A stretch of DNA of 64,000 bases from Amorphophallus konjac. Its lineage: Eukaryota; Streptophyta; Magnoliopsida; Alismatales; Araceae. Of the stretch, positions 11,689 through 23,053 are shown piece after piece. Each line of letters begins with the position of its first letter. The stretch's first letter is position 1. The position numbers were made by a program, and so were the translations under genes. The notes under the pieces were generated by a model. It saw nothing but the letters and a program-made list of their open reading frames with translations, was not told the origin of the DNA and ran no database searches. Where the stretch lies: the NCBI GenBank assembly GCA_022559845.1, contig CM040118.1, positions 444,290,053-444,354,052 of the forward strand. Reading direction: 5' to 3'.

Positions 11689-12349
11689 ATCAACTATAGG
11701 TTTAGTTATCATCACTCAATCACACATTAAGTTTAGTTATCATTAAAACCATAACGCCAACAATCATCAAAACCATAACTCAACACAGGTACCCATCACG
11801 AACATGGTTGTCAATGATCTGTTGGCCGAACTTAAGCGAAACCAATCCAGTCTCCATTTGAGTTCCTGCAAATAAGATCAGCACACAGTCAGAACTTTGG
11901 GGGAGGCCGCCAGGCCTCCTACTTTGGTGAAAAGATGAAGGGAGACTCGGTCCCACTGGTCATGCCAGCTTTGTGGGAACACATTTTTATTTATTTATTC
12001 TTTATCTGTTTATTTGTTTTATCTATTTTGTTTTATTATTTATTTATTTATTTATTAATTAGGTTATTAGGCGTGCCAGTCACTAGAGTGACAATTTTAT
12101 TGTGCGCTCGATCTGACTTGGTCAGTCGATTGTGAGACTCGGGTTGGGACTGGAAGTCCGTCATACAATAAAGGTTATGATGTTAATTACACCCTCCCAA
12201 AGAAGGGTAACCCTTGATTAGTCGCGAAAGTAGAAGGATCCCAGGGGCAAAGCAAGATATGACTGTCATGCTTATTCTTATGTGGGATGAAAGAGGAGTA
12301 CACATGATTATGCGAAACAAGATATGATATTAATATACGGAATAAATCT
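11689..12349. other. Non-coding stretch, no gene recognised
   Basis: I see no coding signal here. A TTTA-rich microsatellite lies at about 11983-12057. On the minus strand the segment near 11815-11910 ends in a TTTGCAG-like pyrimidine/AG word and may be 5' leader of the Tat element to the left, displaced by insertion of LTR J. That link is a guess from position. Confidence 0.4.
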
Positions 12350-12860
12350 GGCAGCATATCCCCTTATCTTGGATTGTGCCAAGCGGGAATAGGAAACTAT
12401 CCACGCAGAGCCAGGATAGAATCCACAAAAGATCGGGGCATATCAATGCCCGAATATTACGAGGTGGGACTAAACCGAGACAATATTCGTCCACCACGAC
12501 ATTCGATGTTATTATTCCAAAGAGGGAGTCAGTAGAGGACATGTAGAGGCAGACCTCTTTAGCTCCAAGGGGTTTTGGAGATGATTCAACATAGCGAAAA
12601 TTGGAAGTCATTCGGACAGCATCTCCCCTTATTTCGGATCATGCCCGGGGGAGTATAGGACATCCATCCACGAAGTGCCGAGATGGAAGCCAAAGAGAGA
12701 GACATGCATAGCCCGAGATCCAAAAGGATCGAGATGCGACGGGATAGTGTCCACTTATCATGGTATTTATTGATATTCCCTTAAAGGGACCATAGGAGAA
12801 CATGTAGTGGCATAACTCCATGGGCTAGTGGGGTTAGAAAAGAAACATCATAATTGGCAG
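12350..12860. repeat. Diverged tandem duplication, about 265-bp unit
   Basis: GGCAGCATATCCCCTTAT near 12350 recurs as GGACAGCATCTCCCCTTAT near 12615. Several downstream words recur in the same order (TCCACG, AGATC, CATGTAG.GGCA). The two units are clearly diverged. Scattered similarity to the 132-bp repeats at 1-396 (ATGTAG.GGC, GGGGTAAAC) hints at a Tat 3' non-coding origin, but this is weak. Confidence 0.5.
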
Positions 12861-12993
12861 AATGTAGGGGTAAACCCCATTAATTTAGCTCCCATGAGTT
12901 CGAGTAGATAATCATGACTATCCCTCGTGATGAACGGGGTTGCTAAGAGGTCAGGTAACTCGGATGAATTTCAGAGGGTAGCAGGGGGCAATG

Positions 12994-14068
12994 AGTTCGG
13001 CGCAGAGGGTAGTCGGCGCAAAGATGAAGCGGGGGGATCGGTACGAAGGCAAATCGGCGCGGATGAGGATCGACGCGAGGGTGGTCGGCGCGCTTGCTTT
13101 GGCCACTCGGCATGCCTGGGACTCGGCGCGTGAGGGGGTCGGCAGACTTGATCAGTCGGCGCCTTCTTCAATCGGCGCGGAGAGGGATTTTTAGGCGCCA
13201 AAAACTGCAGACGTCGAGGGCCATGAAGGGCTGGTCTCTGGTTTTTTCATTAAGGTTTTGGGGGCTTTGATGCTTTATCTGGGGTTTTAAGGAGGCTAGA
13301 AGGGTACTAAAAGTTGGTTTAGAATAAATCATCCCAGGGAAGTAAGAAATTTCTTCCAGAAGTATCACGAGGAGCAGATAATCGTTAAATCACATAGATT
13401 GTGCCTTGATCATATCCCTCACCATTTCTTAGATGAGAAACCATGAAATAAACTGTCTCGGGCCCTCATTACAGTTGTGAGGTTTGGAAAACGACGGGGA
13501 AAGGTAGGATTTAGCGCACAGAATCGCTACACATTCATAGAAGTCATAGAAAGGGGGGAGATAAGTTCTCAGAAATCATTTCATCGCATTAGATACATGT
13601 ATATATATTCACCGCAAAAGCTAATGGATTACATCACTACTTAATATTGACAAAGAAACATATACGAGATACATCAACTGAGATTCAGAAGGGTGACAGA
13701 GAGGGGGGATAATATAGCCCTAAAGGGGCATTCGACCAGTGGACTCCCACCTTGAACAAGGCAACAGAGATCACTCTATAGCAACCGACTAAACAGACCT
13801 TCTTCAGTAGACTCTCCCCTTCCCTCGGACTCTGCTCTCTATTTCTCAGTCACTCAGCAAGCTGCGGGATGGGATCGCCTCTCCTCTTCCTTCGAACCAC
13901 TCAGCACCCTTTTTTAATAAGGCTTCTTCTTCTCCATTTGGCGGGCATTAGAGGGGCAAGCTCTTCTCGACACCTACCGCTCCCGGCGCGAAGATCATTC
14001 GGCGCGCATAGGACAGAGGCCCTTCTTGGCGAGTTCCGTTCCCGGCGCAAGGGTCACTCGGCGTGATG
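12994..14068. promoter_or_regulatory. YCGGCGC motif array with 16-bp period
   Basis: About fifteen copies of YCGGCGC or close variants occur in two clusters (12994-13196 and 13980-14068). Neighbouring copies are mostly 16 bp apart, with a few at 15, 17, 22 and 25. The array lies upstream of the TATA box at 14681, so it is probably U3 of a Tat-like LTR. Between the clusters (13200-13980) I see nothing coding. Confidence 0.6.
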
Positions 14069-14458
14069 GGCTTTGGCCTTTCTTCGGCCCATTAGCGGAC
14101 CGGTGGCTTTGCGGGGTATAAGCGCTTCAGCATTTCCTTGGCCCATTATTATGTGACTTCCCCTATTTTCATTCTTATAATTCTGTGACTTTTCATAGCC
14201 GTACTTTTGCAATAAGGAACGTGGTTCTCGTTCTCGTCTTATTCATCCCAGGATACCATGAGATCCTTTTTCAGCAGACAGATGATTGCCCGGAGCTTGA
14301 CATAGCTTTTAATCAGCCTGACCGTCAGAAAGGATAGTCGTGCTGGGTAGTAGCTTGGCCGGAAAGGCTTCAGTCGGATAGGGTATTGTAAGTGACGGAC
14401 CCCTTCCTTATCTTGGTTTACAGAACTTCTAGAGATGACATCGGAGCTGCATCCTTGA

Positions 14459-15085
14459 TTGATCTTCAAGGCTCTGGCTGCTTGGTTGAATCTTTTATTT
14501 GACAACTTTGCTTGTGTATTTTTTTTCAGATGTCAACAGCGCCGTAAGACTCGCCAGAAGACCGTTGGACTTTGGAAGGATGGGCCCTCAACGGGAAACT
14601 CCCTAGAATCATGGGAGATGTTACTCCACGATTTACGCCCTTCCTTGCCAAGGGACTGCATCTTGCTATTAGGACACCCCCTATAAATGGGACTTTGAGG
14701 GACGAGCATGGACACGGTGAACTTCACCAAGAAACTCACACATAGCCCCTGACAAGGGAAAAGAGAAGCCAACTTGTTGTCCAGAGAGAACGCCCCTGCC
14801 AAGCACCGGCTGCCCTCCGAGCACCCTTACCGCCTAGCGAGCACTCTCCGAGCACCCACTGTTCACGGGGAGTACTCTCCGGAAGGTAGTCCGTCCCTCT
14901 AGGCTTGCTTCACGACCTCTCAGCTCTCCCCCTTAAGTTCTTCTTCTTGCTTCTCTATCTCCCGAGTGCTGACTTAAGCATCAGAGGGTTGTCCCCTGAG
15001 GTAACGCCCGGGGCTCCTTTTGACGCCCTTCGTTTATGATGTTTGCAGGTTTTCACGAGTGCCGGGCGGTCTTCCCCAACAAATA
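14459..15085 (+). mobile_element. Tat-like LTR end and leader fragment
   Basis: A TATA box lies at 14681. About 290 bp downstream is the leader motif GCTGACTTAAGCATCAGAGG (near 14968-14987), followed by a TTTGCAG|GT-like word near 15045 and GAGTGCCGGGCGGTC. This motif series is typical of the 5' leader of Tat elements and of their short non-autonomous derivatives. No gag follows; the similarity stops near 15085. It is an orphan fragment on the plus strand, opposite to the Tat coding copy on the left. Confidence 0.6.
14681..14690 (+). promoter_or_regulatory. LTR TATA box
   Basis: CTATAAATGG fits the plant TATA consensus and lies upstream of the Tat-like leader, as expected for an LTR Pol II promoter. 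Confidence 0.6.
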
Positions 15086-15648
15086 AATAGGAAAGTGTGG
15101 TACGAGGACTAGGAACCATTTTTCTACCTCTACAATACAAATTGATTTGTACTAGAAAACATGGGTTTGGATTGAAATGTGGGCCATAAGACAGAAATGT
15201 GTATATTTGAGTTCAAACTCATAAGACTTAAAAATAGAGGTTCCACTGAAATATACTAATTTGCACTTAAAGAGGACTAAAATATACATATTTCAATCTT
15301 ATGGTTTATATTTCAATTGTATAAAGTTATATTTCACTCATCTACAATATTTTTCTAGGTCGTCTAGGTTTGCATGGGCCTACATGAAGTCACAAGAGAT
15401 TGCGTGCTATTAGAACATTTATAATGTCAGTGTATTTTCTATATCACATAGTCAAATCAAAATAGGTACAGTGTGAGGGTTTTACTAGCTATGCACCACG
15501 GCCAGCAGCAGCAGCGAGTGTTATCATACCGTACATATTTTCAGCCTTGGTCCAACCCCAGTTCAAAAGGCGGTAGGTCGGGGCTAGGCCCGGCTTACAT
15601 ACACCCCTATTAATTTGATGGAATAAGATTGTGAATATGGATGATATT
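15086..15648. other. Non-coding stretch, nothing recognised
   Basis: AT-rich sequence with no convincing ORF, LTR end or RNA gene. A short CAG repeat lies near 15504. Confidence 0.5.
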
Positions 15649-15651
15649 TTA

Positions 15652-15887
15652 GGCCCATTTTGATAATAGAATAGAATAAGGGTGAGTAATTCACCCAACG
15701 AACAAGCCATTCAACCCCTCTCGGTCGAATGACTTATTCCACTAATATTATCTTTTTTGTCTTGTGCAACCCGGTTAAGAATAAAGCTACCAAAGTCGGT
15801 TAAAACTTCAACCGGGGAATAAGTGGGGAAACCGGACGTGTACAGGCGAACTTCCCAACCCAGCCTATTCGATTATCAAAGGCAGCC
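15652..15887. mobile_element. MITE, Harbinger/Tourist-like, 236 bp
   Basis: The terminal inverted repeats at 15652-15674 and 15865-15887 match at 18 of 23 positions. They share the core TTTGATAAT and GAATAG. They are flanked on both sides by TTA (15649-15651 and 15888-15890), the target duplication size and sequence preferred by PIF/Harbinger transposons. There is no coding capacity. An internal palindrome GGGTGA/TCACCC lies near 15680. Confidence 0.65.
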
Positions 15888-15890
15888 TTA

Positions 15891-16488
15891 GAGACGCACA
15901 CACGACGTCTTCTTCCCTTCCCGATAGTCCACAGCCTGCATGCTTGACACTACGTACGTGGGTATGGCATGCGAGCCATGTCACACTTTTTTTAGGTGAT
16001 TAACCACCAAAGTGAAGAAAAAGCTTGATAAAAAGGGGGGGGGGTTGTAACGCAAAGTATTTATAATTTAAAAGTCTAAATTTATTTATTTTTTTATTTG
16101 TAGACGTTAAGTTCTCCAATTTGATAGATCGTACTTAGATAGAACGAAAAGTATACGGCCTTGCGAAGGGAGATAATGACTATTTTTTAAAGATTTTAAG
16201 GGTATTACGATAAATACGATAAAGATAGGAATATATGGATAATTTTGAATGATTTTAGGGATATAGAGATAATTTTTTCAAGATGAAAATGGGAGACTTA
16301 GACGATGTCCCGTCTAAATGAGAGTAGATAGACGATGTTCCGTCTAAGTGAGAGTAGATAGACAATGGTCTGTCTAATGGGGAAATAGTTAGACGATGGC
16401 GTGGTCGAGAGAGTTAGACAATATGAAAAATAAACGAAGTATCATCTAAGTCGTAAGCATCAGACGAAGCAACCTATTAAATAAATTG
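15891..16488. other. AT-rich non-coding stretch with a hairpin cluster
   Basis: I see no gene. A G10 run lies near 16036. Three short hairpins sit at 16296-16315, 16329-16346 and 16359-16376 (arms TAGACG/CGTCTA, and TAGACA/TGTCTA in the third), with a fourth half-copy near 16391. Confidence 0.6.
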
Positions 16489-17072
16489 TGTCATGCCCCG
16501 AACAAGGCGGAATTATCAAGGCATGAACAATTATACGAGCGGGTCGATCAAGAGACTCAAATGATGAGTATGAACAACAAATGGATAAAATCATATCTTT
16601 ATTTTATAATCTGACATTTCCAACAAATATCCTTCAAGGACTTTTGATACTATTTAAATCTAGGACATTCATTTCTAAATAGATAGACTGGGAAAAAATT
16701 GACTAAAGATTATCAGCAGTCTCCTCACTCCAGCCCATTCCTGTCATCTTCGGGATTTCCTAAAAATTGACAACAATACACAGAGTAAGTTAAAAACTCA
16801 GTAGGACTTATATCCCTTTACCATGTCACTTTAAATAATTAGCATTTTAGATCATCTATATGCTTTCGAAATAAAATAGGTAATAAAACAAGAGACAAGT
16901 GTAGTAGAGAACAAGATCAGGAAGCCAAGAATTCAAGAATAGATATCACAGAACTCAAGTGTAAGTACAAAGATCAATAACATGTAGAGAATTGTAAATT
17001 TGGCCATGTAACAAGAATATTAACACCTTCGGTCAAAAATGTCATATACAATAAGTCAAGCATGTAACGAGT
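16489..17072 (-). mobile_element. Tekay-like LTR, first part (split by LTR D)
   Basis: It starts TGTCATGCCCC on the plus strand, like the Tekay LTR at 53263 (TGTCATGCCACG). It shares the downstream block GGATTTCCTAAAAATT...CTCAGTAGGACTTA with the Tekay LTR near 53570-53625. It appears to resume at 20173 after an inserted LTR. No coding region adjoins it. Confidence 0.6.
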
Positions 17073-17438
17073 TGTAACACTCCAGTTAAATAATAAAGGA
17101 AAAAAAATTAAAATATAAAATATATATTAAAATGAAAATGAGGGAAAAGAAATATATGAAAAAGGTGTTGTGAATTAAGTTATTATATCGCCTCAATTCT
17201 TTAGTCTCTTGCGAATAATTAAAAATGAATAAAAGAAAAGAAAAATAAAATTTTCAAGAATGGAATGAATGGTTGAATTATAATCGACGTAAGAGTGAGG
17301 CCGATTTACTGAAGGGGTAAAATAGCTATTTTATTAATTAATGATTTCAATAATGTTTCTTAAATTAAATGACGTTATAATAATTAATCGACTTTGAAAA
17401 TGACCAAAACTATATAAATAAAAAAATAATTATCTTCC

Positions 17439-17446
17439 TATAAATA
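17439..17446 (+). promoter_or_regulatory. TATA box of LTR D
   Basis: TATAAATA lies about 370 bp inside the LTR on the plus strand, a plausible U3/R promoter position. Confidence 0.5.
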
Positions 17447-18418
17447 CCATAAGAGAAAGTTCATATTTTGAGCTCAATCGAATTTCCACGTTAATATGAA
17501 ATTAACATATTAGATTAATCGATTTTTCACCCTCAGGTCAAATCTCGACCAATTTATAAAAATATGAAAAAATTATATTATTGTAGAAAATGGTATGCTT
17601 AACAACATTGACAACTGGGCCGACCTCAAATAAAAATCAGATCAAACTCGAATTAAGGTTTTTAAGCAAAACTCGGAGTTTTTGATAGTTCAACCTAATT
17701 CGATCCAATTCGAGTTCAATGTTAGACCATTCGAGCCCAAACTAGATCCAATTGATAGGCCCATCCTTGAAGCCCATTTCCCCTCTCGAATCTAGTGAAA
17801 ACCCTAACCCTAGCCACCGAATTTTGGTGGATAACCAATGGACTTGGTCAACCGCGAGTTTCACGTGGTGGCATCTTCTAGTGATCTCCTTGATCCTTCA
17901 CGCCTCTTCCTTCGACCCCACCTCCATAAATCAACGCCTAATACTCCCACAAACCCTATTTGGCCACTGCAGCCGCCGACGTGAGCGATCGAGGGCGTGG
18001 GATGGCGAAGAACATCGCGGGTTCGCATTAGGGTTTGGCGCGTCGTCTTCCATTTTGATCTAAATAGGTAGGTTTCTCTCGGGCTAAACTTTAATTAAAG
18101 CATGCTAGCTTGATCGCCTTCGTGTACTCTTTCATTTGATATCAAAAGCCCTAATTTTAGATTATTATGGAGTTCGCATTTCAATTTTTATTTGAAGCAT
18201 GTCAATTAGGGCACCGACCATGCTAGTCCCATTTGTATCGAACTGTTGTTTGTGTTTAGCCAGTTAATTTTCTAATTAACCATTTCATCTTTTGCAGATT
18301 TTTGTCCTCTTTCTAGCAGTAGTAGTTTGCCCAATTTATATTGAGTATTACGATCGAATTTGTCATTGTTGTCTGGATCAGTCGGAGTTCGTCGTTGAAA
18401 CGCCTCATGTCTTTAATT

Positions 18419-19748
18419 GCGGCCCTAACAGGGACCGCTAAGTCAAAAGCGGTCACCCGATAGACCGTTTTTAACATAGATCGTTGTTTTTTTTTCTATA
18501 TTAATGTAGAAAATGGCCCTATCCTGACCGTCTCTTGCATAAAATGACCCCTCGATAGACCGCCTAATGGCGGTGGGTTTTCTAAAAGGAAATGAGGATT
18601 TGCGCTGGTCCGGAGCGGTCGTCCTCTGACCGTCTTAGGTACTTGGCGGTCCATCTATAGACTGTTTTATATCCTGTTTTAGTAAAAATGTTGCTTATTT
18701 TCTAGCTTGTTAGGTTTTGTTTCCCTATTTAGACAACATGTTATTAGGACTAAATTCGTGACAGAAACCCACTAATAAATAGGACTTCTGAAATAATTGA
18801 TCTAAGTTTAATTTTCTTTAGCATATTATCCTTTCATAATCATCCCTCATGTATTATCACTTGATTAAAAAGAGAGTAGAAAACAAAAATGTGTTTTAAT
18901 CGTTTAGCTTGTAAATTTATTTCTGCATGTTTAATTAGAACTTATTTTAAGGACGTGCCACTCCGGTGGTGTCGACTGGACTGATCACCTCGCTTTCTGA
19001 TGATTTGAACCATTAATCTTGGACATCGAATGTCTCTCCGTCGGATATTCCTTCCGCCGGACTAGGTGTTCATATTCCGAGGCATCCGTAAGACCCCGCG
19101 AGCCTGAGATTCCCACTAGGATGCCGGACAGGTTGTATCACCAAAACCTGAACCAATTGACTCGACTGAATCGCGTGTTTCTACGGCCCAAAATTGGGAC
19201 TGTTCTGATTATTGTGGCCCTTTTGAGACCGCTACTGTATGATAGCGGTCACAGTGTGACCGTCTTTCTCTGTTTTAGTTCTGGCTTGTGGGCCAGGTTT
19301 GCCAGTCGATTTCCGTTGATTTCAGTTTACCTAGCACTGTGAGAATCGACCTAAAGCCCCTTGTATGATATGGGATGTGTGGGCTGGACCCTAGTTTGGT
19401 TCCACCATGTCTCAGGCTGACCTAGGGCCTGTTAAGTCGATTGCTTAAACATTGCTCCGCCCAACTGTGTTGCGGCCACCCTTGGAGCATTTTTTCTTGA
19501 AGCGGCCCAGTGCGGACCATTTCTGTTATTTAGCGGCCATTTGCCAACCGTTTCTATCCAGTCTACACTGGCCCTCTAGCGGTCCAGTATAGACCATTTT
19601 TATGTTATTACGGCTGTGCCTTGACCGTTTTAGATTTTGTGCGGTCTCCTATAGACCGTCTATCTCCTGGCTTTCGATGTAGCCAGTGGCATCTTTATTG
19701 TGGTTCTTGTGTGACCGCCTTATCCTGTGCGGCCTCCGTCAAGACCGT
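18419..19748. promoter_or_regulatory. Inverted GCGGTC repeat array of LTR D
   Basis: About fifteen inverted repeats of the form GCGGYC-N7/8-GACCGY occur, for example at 18449, 18615, 18646, 19245, 19579 and 19641. They are grouped in pairs or triplets whose starts are 29-31 bp apart (18419/18449, 18513/18543, 18615/18646, 19214/19245, 19502/19533, 19579/19610/19641, 19700/19729). The two clusters flank about 550 bp without copies. Confidence 0.75.
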
Positions 19749-20172
19749 CTCTTGGCCAGTTTTCTAAAATTGTTATTTTCATGGTTTTATTGCATGTTAT
19801 TTCCTTTAGCCTCTCCAGGCTATTCTATCTCGAGAATGTGACCTGTGAAGGGTCAACATTGAAATCCTTTTCCTTGCAAGTCATTCCCTGTAAGGACTTG
19901 TATATGTATATTCTTTCTAGTTAAAGAGCTTATTCTTGGAAATCCTTCATGAAATCCAATTTCCTACATCTATCGTCTTGCTACATAGCTTGACATTGGA
20001 ACTCTTGGCCATTAAAAATTGTGGATGTCTAGAATTCATGGGATCTTTGATCCAAACAAATCAATGCCAATGCAATCTTTATAAAGGGCCCAGTCTGGTC
20101 CTGGGAGGAGCACCCGAAGTGTACTTGTGCCCCGGGGAGGTGTAATGACTAGGTGTGGCATTTGCACCGAGT

Positions 20173-20931
20173 ACTATCTAGCGTGTTAAGTCTACGACAT
20201 TCCACGTTCTCATGAAACTTGCTATACATGTTTGAATGCATGAAGCACTTACTTGTGTGACTTGACTCGACTTAACTTGATATCTCGACTTCACCCGAAA
20301 CGGCGAAAACTTGATATCTCGACTTAAAAATCGAAACTGGGGTTCAGATATAAGGTTATAATGTGCAAAACTTGCATAGAATCAAAGTAGACATGCGAAT
20401 GAATATATATGAATATTCAAAATTTAGTTTTACCTGGGAGAAAACCTACCTAGTTGAAGATCAAAGAGGAAGAAGTTTAAGAACGAAGAACAGTTCGAAC
20501 ACTCCCCCAAACTTCAAGCTTTCCTCCTCTCTACGACCATCGATTTCCATAGAGTTTATGTACTCCGAGTAGGGCTGATCCCAGCCCTATTTATAGGCTC
20601 AAGCCTCACATTAAACAATTAACAATTTAATTTCTAAGTCAATTTCTACCAAATTTTGCCAACCCATGTCGCTGTTCCAACAACCCATGAACGAAATTCA
20701 AACTTCGGCATAGTGATTGGTACAGTAATCTAGCGTAGTAATTTTTGATTTCACACCTAATGATGTAAGCAATGACGTTTATGGCTTAATCAGAATTCGA
20801 TTAACTATTCATCCTTAATCTAATTGCTACACTACTTCTATAGTACCTCTACAGTACTACTACAGTATTGACGACTTCGCCTTCTCAGAATCGCGTCGTG
20901 AATCTCGTCGTTCGCATTAACACGTGGGATA
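20173..20931 (-). mobile_element. Tekay-like LTR, second part
   Basis: This continues the minus-strand LTR of 16489-17072 after LTR D. The segment AACCTACCTAGTTGAAGA near 20444 matches the Tekay F LTR near 55490, and a minus-strand TATA box (CCTATAAATAGG, 20586-20597) follows. The right end is obscured by the Sirevirus LTR starting near 20932. Confidence 0.55.
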
Positions 20932-21410
20932 TATTGGGTCCCTTGGTGGAACCGTAATCAAGAGGGGGGTGAATTAATTACACCCCTTTTAAAAATTCTA
21001 ACCAGATGAAGCTATGGTTTCAGCACACAGCGGTTTCAACACAGCATTTAGAAATAATAGAGTAAAACTTAGATACACTGAGTATCAGAATGATCGTGGT
21101 AAGGAGCTGGCTGGCTTGATTAAGCAATCCGAAACTGTGGCAGACATAAGGATCTACTGCACTATTTGAGCAGAGATCTAACGAACACGTGAGTGTGTGT
21201 GTGTGAGAGAGAAATGTGTGTAGTAGTGTACTCAAATTGGTGTGTGTGATAGTGCTAACTTGAACTTGTGAATGGAGATAGAAGAAATAGAAAAACACAC
21301 ATGCATTCAGATATGAAGACAGGATTTTTAAGGTGGTTCGAGACCACAGTCGAGTTCACTATGTCCACTCTCACCAAACTTGGTGAGGCTTTCTAAGCTA
21401 CAAATGCAGT

Positions 21411-21668
21411 AGCACGCACGGGGACAAGTCCCCAACAAACGCTGATATACAGCTTGACGGGGATGAACCCCCCCCCCCCACACAAACTATTTTCACAGCC
21501 ACACACGGGGTCGAACCCTCCCCCCCCACACACGTTGTTTTCATAGCCACGCATGGGGACGAACCCCCCCACACACACACGCTGCTACTCGCAGCAACCA
21601 CACGGGGACGAACCCCAAAAGAAAAACGTGCTACAAAGGTGCAGCACCACACGGGGACAAACCCCCAC
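21411..21668. repeat. Hairpin minisatellite in E LTR (GGGG-N5/6-CCCC units)
   Basis: Six or seven units of the type CACACGGGGACGAACCCCC follow each other. Each contains a short GGGG/CCCC hairpin; the first (21420-21433) has a perfect 6-bp stem, GGGGAC/GTCCCC. C-runs vary in length between units. The run corresponds to the hairpins of LTRs J, H and B next to the conserved block. Confidence 0.75.
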
Positions 21669-22180
21669 AAGTGTCACAAACGCTGACAAATAGCTTGCTT
21701 GAGGAACAAGCTCCTCGCCCACACACTTGGCTGCAAAAGAGCCAAAGCCCACTCCGGTCCCTAAAATAGAGTACCGTAAAAACGTTGTCAAACTAGCCCT
21801 ACACATGAGAAAACAAATGCAGAATTTCAAATGAAATACACAAAATAAAACTAAGAAAGAAAATGTGGCTTTAGATCGAAATCTTGAAGCTGGAGATGTA
21901 GATCTGAACTCAGATCTGAAGACTGGTATGCTTTTCTTGTTCAATAGCCACACACGAACTCGGGGAGGAAGATTATCATCTCTCTCTTTCAGATTTTCTT
22001 CTTAGTGCAAGGGTCACTCAAGCAAACTAGCTGAAGGGCTACTCTTCTCTCCTTTTCTTCTCCTCGGATGTTCTTCATGAAGCTCAGGGCGTCTAATGCT
22101 GAGGACTGCAGCTCGAACAAGCTTCACAGCCTCTTAGCAGGTTTTTCCCGCGCCCCACCTTCTCCAAGGTGAATGGGTCC

Positions 22181-22190
22181 ATATTTATAG
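22181..22190 (-). promoter_or_regulatory. TATA box of LTR E
   Basis: On the minus strand this reads CTATAAATAT. It lies between the U3 dyads and the R/U5 hairpins, as expected for the LTR promoter. Confidence 0.55.
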
Positions 22191-22555
22191 AAGAAAGACA
22201 TGAAGAGCACTTCTTTCTCAGATCTGTTTTGTGATTGGTTCTTATAGAAGTTGCCACCTGATTGGTCCTTGATAAAAATGAAGAACCATGGAAAGTGTCC
22301 TTTTTCCAGATCTATTTTCTGACAGGTCCTTTTCATAAAAGTAAACTGACTGGCTTATGATAAAAAGGAAGGATCTTTGTCCAATGACTTTTTCAGAGAT
22401 GTAATACGATTAGTCCATTGTAAAAAGGAAGGTTATTTGTCCTAAGGCCTTTTCCAGACCCTGAGGCGCGTGTCCTGGAGGTGTGAGCCATTGACTTGGA
22501 GTAAATAAGCACAAGACTAGTTGACCCTGCTCGAAGTCTGCAAGAGTATCGTTAT

Positions 22556-22774
22556 GAGTCGACTTGGTTAGAGCTTAGAGTCAATTTTTTCTTTGAACAG
22601 GGTGAGATCCAAGCAACTAGAAGATAGTAAGTCAACTTAGTTTAGAGCTTGAGTCAACTTGCTCCTTTTAGAGTGTGAAGCATAATGCAGGATGTCCTTA
22701 TGAGTCGACTCAGTCTCACCCTTGAGTCGACTTGCTTCAGGTGTGTCGACGAACATAGTGGGGTGTGTCGACGC
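22556..22774. promoter_or_regulatory. GTCGAC dyads of LTR E, left group
   Basis: There are four dyads with exactly 12-bp spacers: 22556/22578, 22629/22651, 22702/22724 and 22743/22765 (start of each half-site). The first three have AGTCGACT-type half-sites; the last has GTGTCGAC. Confidence 0.8.
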
Positions 22775-23053
22775 ACTCTACCTGTTGGATATTGTGTTTT
22801 GATGATGACAAACACTATGAGTCATATGTATGATGTCATATGTGTTTTATGATTCCATATGTGCGTATTGCATACAGCATGGGTTTTTGTTACATACAGT
22901 GTGTGTTGCATACAATGCTCATATTGCTGCATAGATGAATTACATGGAATGAATTGCTGCACAAGTGCATGTTTATGAATGTCTCTGTACAAGTCTTGCA
23001 TAGAGACTTGTACAACCGTTCATATGTGTCAATGCACCTCACGCGTACACTAA

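Larger units (their letters stand above)
17073..20167 (+). mobile_element. Tekay-like solo LTR 'D' (3.1 kb)
   Basis: The sequence begins TGTAACACTCC at 17073 and has a TATA box at 17439. Near 20085 it carries the word TCCTGGGAGGAGCAC, which matches the reverse complement of the Tekay F LTR near 53985. CGAGT occurs just before it (17068-17072) and again at 20168-20172, as expected for a 5-bp target duplication. The 3' terminus does not clearly end in CA (the last candidate CA is at 20166 or 20159), so the right end is approximate. There is no primer site, gag or pol, which makes a solo LTR likely. Confidence 0.55.
20932..22782 (-). mobile_element. Sirevirus E 3' LTR, part 1 (U5 side)
   Basis: GGGTCCCTTGGTGG...AAGAGGGGGGTGAAT near 20936-20975 resembles the edge of LTR H at 51894 and marks the U5 end on the minus strand. 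The conserved block (TTTTTAAGGTGGTTCGAG and CTCACCAA/TTGGTGAG) lies near 21327-21390. A minus-strand TATA box is at 22181. GTCGAC dyads begin at 22556. The LTR is interrupted at 22782 by element C and resumes at 46172; the CTACC target duplication proves the join. Together the parts make about 2.93 kb. The terminal TG appears to be TA here. Confidence 0.75.

Noticed and set aside
9615..11693. Firm target duplication ATCAA for LTR J
   Set aside because: Kept only as a candidate. A 5-bp match after some CA in 2 kb is not unlikely by chance, and two other right ends are plausible.
17752..18063. 103-residue plus-strand ORF
   Set aside because: Lies inside Tekay-like LTR D, has no recognisable motif and no conserved neighbour. 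Likely chance.
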